Source: Streptomyces avicenniae | GTDB lineage: Bacteria; Actinomycetota; Actinomycetes; Streptomycetales; Streptomycetaceae | Reading direction: 5' to 3' | Assembly: GCF_000719135.1 (NCBI RefSeq) | Contig: NZ_JOEK01000012.1 | Coordinates: forward strand, 337,281 to 401,280 | Length of the DNA: 64,000 nt | Shown here: one piece after another, positions 37,063 to 45,200 of the stretch | Layout of the letters: each line of letters begins with the position of its first letter | How positions within the stretch are numbered: the stretch's first letter is position 1 | Program-made: the position numbers and the translations under genes | Notes under the pieces: model-generated | Databases searched by the model: none | Told to the model about the DNA's origin: nothing | What the model saw: only the letters and a program-made list of their open reading frames with translations

Positions 37063-37138
37063 CACGCGGGACAGGACGGCTCCACGTTGTCTCCTGATCG
37101 ACTTGACGCGTGATCACCGACTGGGTTGCACTACGTCC

Positions 37139-38740
37139 GTGCAGCCCGTGATCATCGCCGGCGCGGGCCCCACCGGGCTCGCGCTGGCGCATGCCCTGGC
37201 CGGGTACGGCGTCCCGTCCGTCGTCCTCGACGGGACGGGGACGCCGCCGGCCAAGCGCCTCGCCCGCACCTGTGTCCTGGGCGAGGACACCCTCGGCTGG
37301 ACGGCACTCCCCGGTGTCGGGCGGGAGGCCGCCCCGTGGACCGCCTGGCGGACCACCTCTCGCGGACGTCCGCTGGCCGAGGAGGAGTTCACCCCGGACG
37401 GCGCCCCGCGCCATCTGCCCCAGCACGTGCTGGAGGGCGCGCTGCGCGCGGCCGTCGCCGACCGGGACCTGGTCAGGATCGTCCCCGACCACCGGCTGAC
37501 CGGCTACGAGCAGCGCGGGAACGGCGTCGTCGCGCACACCGTGCGCCGCGCGCCGGAGGGGATGCGCGCGCAGGCGGGCTCGTTCCACGGCAGCCATCTC
37601 GTCGGCTGCGACGGGGCACGCTCCACCGTCCGCAAGCTGATGAACGTGCCCTTCCCCGGCCGGACCGGGGTGGAGCGGTACGCGGTGGCCGCGCTCAGGG
37701 CCGAGCTGCCCAGGCCGGGCGAGGCCGGGCTGCACCGGGGCCTGCCCGCGGGCGAGGTGACGGTACGCCCGCTCTCCGACGGGCGCTGGCGGCTCGACTG
37801 GCCGCTCCCCGACGACGGCGCACTCGTCACCCCCGAGACGATCCTCGACCGGCTCCACAGCACGCTGGCGGCCTGGCACGACGGTGACGTCCCGCCGTAC
37901 GACCTGCTCGACACGGGCGTCCACCTCTGCCACCAGCGGCTGGCCCGCCGCTGGCGGGACGGCCGGGTCCTCCTCGCAGGTGACGCCGCCCATCTGCTCG
38001 GCGCCCTCGGCACCCAGCAGGTCGCCGAAGGGCTGCGGGACGCCGCCAATCTCGCCTGGAAGCTGGCCGTCGCGGCGCACGAGGGGTACGCCGAGTCGCT
38101 GCTGGACAGCTACGAGACCGAGCGCCGCACGACCGTCGCGGCGCGGCTGCGGGCCGTGGACCAGGCGCTTCCCCTCGTGCGCGGCGGCGGGCTCTCGGCG
38201 CGCCTCACCGGCCGGGGCCGTAACCGGCTGACGCTGCTCGCCGACGCCCACCTCGGCCAGGGCGCCCTGGGCGGTCCGCCGGTCCACAGCGGGTCCCCGC
38301 TCACCTGCTCGCCGCTGCGGACCATGGAGACGGCCACCCGTCCCGGCGCGTACGCCGCCGACGTCCCGGTGATAGCGCTCGACGGGACCCGCGCGCGGCT
38401 CCGGCAGCGGCTGGGCGGGCCGCTCCTGCTGCTCCTGACGGCCCCGGGCGCGGGCGTATGGGAGGCCAAGCACTGGCTGCGGGCCGGTCTCATGCCGGAA
38501 CTAGCCACGGCGGCGCGGGCACTTCCGCTCCCGGCCGAGCTGCTCGTGACCGAGAACTACCCGGGGACGGGCCCGCACACGCTCCTGCTGATCCGTCCCG
38601 ACGGCCACCTCGCCGCCGCCGTACCGGCCGGGGACCACGAGTCCCTGGAGGCGTGCGCACGCACCCTGCGCGGCACCACCGCGCCCGACGTCTCCGGCGC
38701 GCCCGGAGGATCGGGCAGCCGGCCCCCGCGCCACGTCTGA
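37139..38740 (+). CDS. FAD-dependent monooxygenase (aromatic hydroxylase type)
   Basis: A flavoprotein hydroxylase of the PHBH/phenol-hydroxylase family. Starting at the GTG at 37139 (VQPVIIAGAGPTG) the protein has about 533 residues; another in-frame GTG lies 12 codons upstream and neither has a clear ribosome-binding site. Motifs: dinucleotide-binding GAGPTGLALAHAL, FAD/NAD DG motif LVGCDGARSTVR, and the GD motif GDAAHLLGALGTQQVAEGLRDA followed by ANLAWKLA. A thioredoxin-like C-terminal part is present. Homologues act in polyketide tailoring, catabolism or rifamycin-type drug inactivation; the substrate here is unknown. It follows the glu operon and converges on recX. Confidence 0.87.
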   Translation: MQPVIIAGAGPTGLALAHALAGYGVPSVVLDGTGTPPAKRLARTCVLGEDTLGWTALPGVGREAAPWTAWRTTSRGRPLAEEEFTPDGAPRHLPQHVLEGALRAAVADRDLVRIVPDHRLTGYEQRGNGVVAHTVRRAPEGMRAQAGSFHGSHLVGCDGARSTVRKLMNVPFPGRTGVERYAVAALRAELPRPGEAGLHRGLPAGEVTVRPLSDGRWRLDWPLPDDGALVTPETILDRLHSTLAAWHDGDVPPYDLLDTGVHLCHQRLARRWRDGRVLLAGDAAHLLGALGTQQVAEGLRDAANLAWKLAVAAHEGYAESLLDSYETERRTTVAARLRAVDQALPLVRGGGLSARLTGRGRNRLTLLADAHLGQGALGGPPVHSGSPLTCSPLRTMETATRPGAYAADVPVIALDGTRARLRQRLGGPLLLLLTAPGAGVWEAKHWLRAGLMPELATAARALPLPAELLVTENYPGTGPHTLLLIRPDGHLAAAVPAGDHESLEACARTLRGTTAPDVSGAPGGSGSRPPRHV

Positions 38741-38837
38741 GGCCCGTCCCGAGGTCCGCCCCCGGGGCGTGACGGCCCGCGCGGACCGGGAAGGACGGGC
38801 ACCGGCGCCCCGCTCCCCCGCACGGCCCCCGAGCGGC

Positions 38838-39497
38838 TCACACCTCGTCCGCGAAGTATCCCTCGGCCAGGTCGGCGTCCTCGCCCTCCTCCTCCAGCGC
38901 GCGCCGCACCACGCGGAGGGCGAGGCCCTGGGAGTAGCCCTTGCGGGCCAGCATCCCGACCAGGCGGCGCATCCGCTTGTCGCGGTCGAGCCCGCGCGTG
39001 GCCCGCAGCTTCCGCTCGACCAGCCCCCGGGCCGTCTCCTCCTCCCGCTCACTGTCGAGTTGTCCCACGGCCTCCTCGATGACGGCCGGTGCCACGCCCT
39101 TGGTCCGCAGTTCCTGGGCGAGCGCCCTGCGGGCGAGGCCCCGCCCGTGGTGGCGGGACTCGACCCAGGCGTCCGCGAACGCCGCGTCGTCGATGAGCCC
39201 GACCTCCTCGAAACGGTCGAGCACCACCGCGACGACGTCCTCCGGGACGTCCTTCGCCCGTAGCGCGTCGGCGAGCTGCCGCCGGGTGCGCGGTGAGCCC
39301 GTCAGCAGCCGCAGGCAGAGGGCGCGCGCCCGTTCCACCGGGTCACGCGGCGCCGGAGGCTCCCCCGTCCCGTCCCGGTCCGTCCCCCGGGGCCCGGCCT
39401 GAGCCGTTCCCCGGGACGGAGCCCCGGACGGCGCGGCGGCCGGGCGGGAACCGGCACCGTGCGCCGCGTGCTCCGGCCATTCGCTGCGCCGGGTCAC
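38838..39497 (-). CDS. recX: RecA regulator RecX
   Basis: Small protein that binds RecA filaments and usually inhibits them. The 219-residue protein has a disordered Pro/Gly/Arg-rich start (about residues 1-50), longer than in E. coli RecX. It then has the three-helix repeats: ALCLRLLTGSPRTRRQLADAL, FEEVGLIDDAAFADAWVESR, RALAQELRTKGVAPAVIEEA and RMRRLVGMLARKGYSQGLAL. The GTG at 39497 lies three bases after the recA stop, so translation is probably coupled. This is the standard actinobacterial recA-recX pair, and RecX should be induced together with RecA. Confidence 0.95.
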   Translation of the reverse strand: MTRRSEWPEHAAHGAGSRPAAAPSGAPSRGTAQAGPRGTDRDGTGEPPAPRDPVERARALCLRLLTGSPRTRRQLADALRAKDVPEDVVAVVLDRFEEVGLIDDAAFADAWVESRHHGRGLARRALAQELRTKGVAPAVIEEAVGQLDSEREEETARGLVERKLRATRGLDRDKRMRRLVGMLARKGYSQGLALRVVRRALEEEGEDADLAEGYFADEV

Positions 39498-39500
39498 GGA

Positions 39501-40637
39501 TCAGCTCTTGGCCGCCGCCACGGGCTTGGCCGCCCGGGGCGTCTTGGCGGCCGTGGCGGGCGCGGGCACCTCGACCGGTGCCGTGGCGGCGGCGGTGCCG
39601 TCCGCCGCGTCCTTGCCCGGCTCCTCCTGGGGCGTCTCGGCCTTCGGCCCGATGCCGAGCTTGTCCTTGATCTTCCTCTCGATCTCGTCGGCGAGGTCGG
39701 GGTTGTCCCGCAGGAAGTTGCGGGCGTTCTCCTTGCCCTGGCCGAGCTGGTCGCCCTCGTAGGTGTACCAGGCGCCCGACTTGCGGATGAAGCCGTGCTC
39801 CACGCCCATGTCGATCAGGCCGCCCTCACGGCTGATGCCGATGCCGTAGAGGATGTCGAACTCGGCCTGCTTGAAGGGCGGGGCCACCTTGTTCTTCACG
39901 ACCTTGACGCGGGTGCGGTTGCCGACCGCGTCGGTGCCGTCCTTCAGCGTCTCGATGCGCCGGATGTCCAGCCGCACCGAGGCGTAGAACTTGAGCGCCC
40001 GGCCGCCCGTCGTCGTCTCGGGCGAGCCGAACATGACGCCGACCTTCTCCCGGAGCTGGTTGATGAAGACCGCGGTGGTCTTCGACTGGTTGAGCGCGCC
40101 GGTGATCTTCCGCAGGGCCTGGCTCATCAGCCGCGCCTGGAGGCCGACATGGGAGTCACCCATCTCGCCCTCGATCTCCGCGCGCGGCACGAGGGCGGCG
40201 ACGGAGTCGATGACGATGAGGTCGAGGGCGCCGGAGCGGATGAGCATGTCGGTGATCTCCAGCGCCTGCTCGCCGTTGTCCGGCTGGGAGAGGATCAGCT
40301 GGTCCACGTCCACGCCGAGGCGCTTGGCGTACTCGGGGTCGAGCGCGTGCTCGGCGTCCACGAAGGCGACCGTGCCCCCGGCGCGCTGGGCGTTCGCCAC
40401 CGCGTGCAGGGTGAGGGTCGTCTTGCCGGAGGACTCAGGGCCGAAAACCTCGACCACCCGGCCGCGCGGCAGCCCGCCGACCCCCAGGGCGACGTCGAGG
40501 GCCGTGGAGCCGGTCGGGATGATCTCGATCGGCTCGTTCGGCCGCTCGCCCAGGCGCATCACGGCGCCCTTGCCGAATTGTCGTTCAATCTGTGCGAGAG
40601 CGGCGTCGAGCGCCTTCTCGCGGTCCGTACCTGCCAT
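39501..40637 (-). CDS. recA: Recombinase RecA
   Basis: Strand-exchange protein and trigger of LexA cleavage. The 378-residue protein has Walker [14 protein letters not shown] near residue 66, Walker B region [19 protein letters not shown]1/L2 DNA-binding loops including [21 protein letters not shown], and an Ala/Pro/Lys-rich C-terminal tail (about residues 330-378), as usual for Streptomyces. The ATG at 40637 has a GGGTGG site. The upstream region holds both a RecA-NDp (PafBC-type) promoter and a LexA SOS box, so it should respond to DNA damage by two routes. It is transcribed with recX. Confidence 0.98.
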   Translation of the reverse strand: MAGTDREKALDAALAQIERQFGKGAVMRLGERPNEPIEIIPTGSTALDVALGVGGLPRGRVVEVFGPESSGKTTLTLHAVANAQRAGGTVAFVDAEHALDPEYAKRLGVDVDQLILSQPDNGEQALEITDMLIRSGALDLIVIDSVAALVPRAEIEGEMGDSHVGLQARLMSQALRKITGALNQSKTTAVFINQLREKVGVMFGSPETTTGGRALKFYASVRLDIRRIETLKDGTDAVGNRTRVKVVKNKVAPPFKQAEFDILYGIGISREGGLIDMGVEHGFIRKSGAWYTYEGDQLGQGKENARNFLRDNPDLADEIERKIKDKLGIGPKAETPQEEPGKDAADGTAAATAPVEVPAPATAAKTPRAAKPVAAAKS

Positions 40638-40681
40638 CGGTGCCACCCGGTCCGTCTGATTCGATCGCTTCACATCCACGG

Positions 40682-40704
40682 ACGCTAGCGCCTGGCACTG
40701 ACAA
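40682..40704 (-). promoter_or_regulatory. RecA-NDp/PafBC-type damage promoter of recA
   Basis: On the minus strand, TTGTCAGTG (40704-40696), eight bases, then TAGCGT (40687-40682) is a perfect fit to TTGTCRGTG-N8-TAnnnT, the LexA-independent DNA-damage promoter of mycobacteria and other actinobacteria. The -10 ends 44 bases before the recA ATG. Confidence 0.88.
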
Positions 40705-40746
40705 CCGCGGTACGCACACCGCCAGGCACGGGCCCGCACCCCCATG

Positions 40747-40760
40747 AGAATGGCTGTTCG
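40747..40760 (-). promoter_or_regulatory. SOS box upstream of recA
   Basis: Minus strand CGAACAGCCATTCT matches CGAAC-N4-GTTCG with changes in the right half and is close to the GAAC-N4-ATTC form that I recall for Streptomyces recA. It lies about 43 bp upstream of the PafBC-type -35 element. Confidence 0.65.
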
Positions 40761-40821
40761 ATTTTCGTGTCAAGCGGACCCCTTTTCCTGTGGATAACCG
40801 GAAAAGCCCAGGTCAGAGACG

Positions 40822-41016
40822 TCATCGCAGGCGAGGAGGCACATCCATCGCCGCGCAGACGACCCGCCAGACGTCTTTCGCGTCCCAGCCCGCGTCGAGT
40901 GCCTCACACACGGTCCGGCCGCCGAGCCCGGACATCACGTGGTCCCGGGCGAAGGAGTCCGCGTACGCCTCCCCGAAGTGTTCCGTCATCCGCTGCCAGA
41001 AGTCCGTCAACCGCAT
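40822..41016 (-). CDS. DUF3046 protein
   Basis: A 64-residue protein beginning MRLTDFWQRMTEHFG and containing YADSFARDHVMSGLGGRTV and AKDVWRVVCAAMDVP. It fits DUF3046, a small family found just upstream of recA in many actinomycetes. No function is known to me. It probably folds as a compact helical domain. It is on the same strand as recA, separated by the damage-inducible recA promoter region. Confidence 0.85.
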   Translation of the reverse strand: MRLTDFWQRMTEHFGEAYADSFARDHVMSGLGGRTVCEALDAGWDAKDVWRVVCAAMDVPPRLR

Positions 41017-41036
41017 GCCCCCAGTATCCCGCCCCG

Positions 41037-41348
41037 CTATCCGCCCACCGCCCGCACACCCGCCGTGACGGCCACCGCCACGGCCACCACCAGCAGGAAC
41101 GGCGCCCGCAGCAGCAACGCCCCACCGGCCGCCGCGACCCCGGCGGCCCGCGCGTCCACGGTCAGGCCGCCCGTGCCGTCGTCCACAGTCTGGAGAACCG
41201 TCAGCGCCGCGAGCAGCGCCACCGGGATCAGCGGGGCGAGCCGCCGGACGGCCGGACGCTCCAGCGCCCCGGCGGGTACCGAGAGGCCGAGCAGCTTCAC
41301 CAGGTAACAGCCGACCGCCGTCGCGATGATCGCGCTCCACACCGCCAT
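41037..41348 (-). CDS. azlD: AzlD-type branched-chain amino acid exporter small subunit
   Basis: A 103-residue protein with about four hydrophobic helices, beginning MAVWSAIIATAVGCYLVKLLG and containing RLAPLIPVALLAALTVLQTV. AzlD-type proteins pair with AzlC to export branched-chain or related amino acids. The ATG overlaps the azlC stop by one base (TGATG), so translation is coupled. The substrate is inferred from the family only. Confidence 0.87.
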   Translation of the reverse strand: MAVWSAIIATAVGCYLVKLLGLSVPAGALERPAVRRLAPLIPVALLAALTVLQTVDDGTGGLTVDARAAGVAAAGGALLLRAPFLLVVAVAVAVTAGVRAVGG

Positions 41349-42097
41349 CACACGGCCTCCGGTCCCGGCACCGTGCCCGCGCCGTCCCCGTCGCGGCGCC
41401 CGGCGACCAGCAGCGCCAGCGGGGCCGCGAGCCCGGCCACCAGCACGGGCAGACCGGCCGGTAGCAGCGGAAGCCCGGCGAGCGCCAGGAGCACGGCACC
41501 GGCCGCCGCGGTCCGCTCCACCGTGCCGCGCAGCATGGGCGCGAGAAGCGCGAGGAAGACGGCGGGCCCGGCGGCGTCGAGCCCCCAGGCCGCCGGGTCG
41601 CCGAGGGCTCCGGCGCCGAGCGCGCCCCCCAGGGTCGTCAGGTTCCAGAAGAGGTACAGCGTCACGCCGGTGACCGCGAAGCCCCGCCTGGCGGACGCGC
41701 GGTTCCGCTGCGCGAGGGCGACGACGGTGGTCTCGTCGATCACCCAGTGGGCGGCGAGCGGGTGGAGCCACCGGGGCAGCCGCAGCAGCGTGGACAGCCG
41801 CAGGCCGTAGAGGCAGTTGCGCAGGCCGAGGACGAGCGCCCCGGCCGCCGCCGTGGCCGGTGCGCTGCCCGACGCAAGCGCGCTGACCAGGGCGAACTGC
41901 GAGGCGCCGGTGAAGACGAACAGGCTGAGCGCGCACGCCTGCGGCACGCTCAGCCCGCTGGAGACGGCCATCACCCCGAAGGCGAATCCGGACAGCCCCA
42001 CGGCGATGCCGACACCGGACGCGTCACGCGTCACCTGTTTCCCCGGATCAGCCGGGAGCGCCCGGTCCTGTCCGCTGTCCACCGGATACTCGATCAT
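41348..42097 (-). CDS. azlC: AzlC-family amino acid export permease
   Basis: A 249-residue membrane protein of the AzlC/LIV-E family: an N-terminal cytoplasmic leader of about 25 residues, then AVGLSGFAFGVMAVSSGLSV, LFVFTGASQFALVSALASG and the conserved RNCLYGLRLSTLL and HWVIDETTVVA segments. With AzlD it forms a two-component exporter. The ATG at 42097 begins MIEYPVDSGQ. It is divergent from lhr, with a 162-base gap that contains the lhr promoter candidate. Confidence 0.9.
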   Translation of the reverse strand: MIEYPVDSGQDRALPADPGKQVTRDASGVGIAVGLSGFAFGVMAVSSGLSVPQACALSLFVFTGASQFALVSALASGSAPATAAAGALVLGLRNCLYGLRLSTLLRLPRWLHPLAAHWVIDETTVVALAQRNRASARRGFAVTGVTLYLFWNLTTLGGALGAGALGDPAAWGLDAAGPAVFLALLAPMLRGTVERTAAAGAVLLALAGLPLLPAGLPVLVAGLAAPLALLVAGRRDGDGAGTVPGPEAV

Positions 42098-42230
42098 GGG
42101 CGAACGATAAAGGTCTCTTCAGCGACACATCTTGCACGTTTTTGCCTCGCTCACCGGCACGCCGACGGCGCGCGGGCCGTGATCTCCCGCCGCTGGCCCA
42201 CGGGAGGTACGGGCGGTGGTGCCGGTGGCG

Positions 42231-42253
42231 ATGTCAGTGGCCGGGTGCACGAT
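42231..42253 (+). promoter_or_regulatory. RecA-NDp/PafBC-like promoter of lhr
   Basis: ATGTCAGTG (42231-42239), eight bases, then CACGAT (42248-42253) fit TTGTCRGTG-N8-TAnnnT with two mismatches (the first base of each element). The -10 ends six bases before the ATG at 42260, so a transcript would start at or next to the start codon. Confidence 0.55.
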
Positions 42254-42259
42254 GGGCTC

Positions 42260-45200
42260 ATGCACGCATCGGCGACACCGGACCCGGAATCGGCGCTCGC
42301 GGGGTTCACCGCCCCGACCAGGGCCTGGTTCACGCGCGCCTTCCACGCGCCCACGGCCGCCCAGGAGGGCGCCTGGCGGGCCATCGCCGAGGACTCCGAC
42401 GCCCTGGTCGTCGCCCCCACCGGATCGGGCAAGACCCTGGCCGCCTTCCTCGCCTCCCTCGACCGGCTCGCCGCCACCCCGCCGCCCGCCGACCCGCACA
42501 AGCGCTGCCGCGTGCTGTACATCTCCCCCCTCAAGGCGCTGGCCGTCGATGTGGAGCGCAACCTGCGCAGCCCCCTGACCGGCATCCGGCAGGAGTCGGT
42601 CAGGCTCGGGCTGCCCGAGCCCGACGTCCGCGTCGGCACCAGGACGGGCGACACCCCGGCCGCGGACCGCCGGGCACTCGTCAGGAGACCGCCCGACATC
42701 CTGATCACCACGCCCGAGTCCCTGTTCCTGATGCTGACCTCGGCCGCCAGGGAGGCGCTGACCGGGATCGAGACGGTGGTGCTGGACGAGGTGCACGCCG
42801 TCGCGGGGACCAAGCGCGGCGCGCACCTCGCTCTCTCCCTCGAACGGCTCGACCTCCTGCTCCCCCGCCCCGCCCGGCGCATCGGGCTGTCCGCCACCGT
42901 GCGCCCGGTGGACGAGGTGGCCCGGTTCCTGTCACCACGGCGCAAGGCCAGGATCGTCCAGCCGCCGTCGGGGAAGATCTTCGACCTGTCCGTGGTCGTG
43001 CCGGTGCCCGACATGGGCGAGCTGGGCGGCTCACCGGTACCCGACACACCGGGCAGCGGCGAGCAGCCGTCGATCTGGCCCTCCGTCGAGGAACGCGTCG
43101 TGGACCTGGTGCAGGCCCACCGCTCGACGATCGTCTTCGCCAACTCACGGCGGCTCGCGGAACGCCTGTGCAACAGGATGAACGAGATCGCCGTCCAGCG
43201 CGCCTCGGGCGAACCCCTCCCCGAGACGCACGCGCCCGCCGCGCTGATGGGCGGCTCAGGCGCGGCCAAGGGAGCGCCCGCCGTCCTGGCACGGGCGCAC
43301 CACGGCTCCGTCTCGAAGGAGCAGCGCTCCCTCATCGAGGAGGACCTGAAGGCAGGGCGGCTCCCCGCCGTCGTCGCCACCTCCAGCCTGGAGCTGGGCA
43401 TCGACATGGGCGCAGTCGATCTCGTCGTGCAGGTCGAGTCGCCGCCCTCGGTGGCCTCCGGCCTCCAGCGCGTGGGCCGCGCCGGGCACCAGGTCGGGGC
43501 CGTCTCGTCCGGCGTGGTCTTCCCCAAGTACCGGGGCGACCTCGTGCAGTCGGCGGTGGTCACCGAGCGGATGCGCGGCGGGCAGATCGAGCAGCTGCGC
43601 GTCCCCGCCAATCCGCTGGACGTCCTCGCGCAGCAGCTCGTCGCCATGACGGCCATGGACAGCTGGGACGTGGACGAGCTGCTGACCGTCGTGCGAGGCG
43701 CGGCGCCGTTCGCCGCCCTGCCCGAGTCGGCCTTCCACGCCGTGCTCGACATGCTCGCCGGGCGCTACCCGTCCGACGCCTTCGCCGAGCTGCGCCCCCG
43801 CCTCGTGTGGGACAGGGTGGCCCACACGGTCACGGGCAGACCGGGCGCGCAGCGGCTGGCCGTCACCTCGGGCGGCACGATCCCGGACCGCGGCCTGTTC
43901 GGCGTCTTCCTCGCCGGGGCCGACCCGCGCCGGGGCGGCGGCCGGGTCGGCGAGCTGGACGAGGAGATGGTCTACGAGTCCCGCGTCGGGGACGTCTTCA
44001 CCCTCGGCACGACGTCCTGGCGCATCGAGGACATCACCCGCGACCGCGTGCTCGTCTCGCCCGCCCCCGGCGTCCCGGGCAGGCTGCCCTTCTGGAAGGG
44101 CGACCAACTGGGCCGCCCCTTGGAGTTGGGCCGGGCCCTCGGCGCGTTCGTGCGCGAGGTCGGCGCCCTCCCGGCGGAGGCCGCGCGGGAGCGGCTGGGC
44201 ATGGCCGGTCTGGACACCTGGGCCGTGGACAACGTCCTCGCCTACCTGGACGAGCAGCGCGAGGCGTGCGGGCACCTGCCCGACGACCGCACCGTCGTCG
44301 TCGAGCGCTTCCGTGACGAGCTGGGCGACTGGCGCGTCGTCATCCACTCGCCGTTCGGCGCGCAGGTGCACGCCCCCTGGGCCCTCGCCCTGGGGGCGCG
44401 GCTCATGGAACGGTTCGGCCTCGACGCCCAGGTGGCGCACGCCGACGACGGCATCGTCCTGCGCCTCCCCGACACGGACGCGTTCGCCGCCGACCCCGAT
44501 CCCACCGACGGCGGCACGGGCGTAGGCAACGCGGCGTACGACGACGGCCACGCCCCGGTCGGCACGGCCGACGTCCTGTTCGACCGGGGCGACGTCGAAC
44601 GGATCGTCACCGAACAGGTCGGCGGCTCGGCCCTGTTCGCCGCCCGCTTCCGGGAGTGCGCGGCGCGCGCCCTGCTGCTCCCCCGCCGCAGCCCCGGCAA
44701 GCGCAGCCCGCTGTGGCAGCAGCGGCAGCGCGCCGCGCAGCTCTTGTCGGTGGCCAGCGAGTTCGGCTCGTTCCCGATCGTGCTGGAGACCGTCCGCGAA
44801 TGCCTCCAGGACGTCTTCGACGTCCCGGGGCTCGTCCAGCTGATGGGGGACATCGAGGCCCGCCGGGTGCGGCTGGTCGAGGTGACCACGCCCGAGCCCT
44901 CGCCGTTCGCCCGCTCCCTGCTCTTCGGCTACGTGGCGCAGTACCTGTACGAGGGCGACTCGCCGCTCGCGGAGCGCCGCGCCGCCGCCCTCTCCCTCGA
45001 CTCCCGCCTGCTGGCCGAGCTGCTGGGCCAGGCGGAGCTGCGCGAACTGCTCGACCCGCAGGTGCTCGCCGAGCTGGAACGGGAGCTGGCCTGGCTGACG
45101 GACGAGCGGCGCGTCAGGGACGCCGAGGGCGTCGCCGACCTGCTGCGCGTCCTCGGACCGCTCACCGACGCCGAGCTGACCGAACGCGGCGCCGACACCG

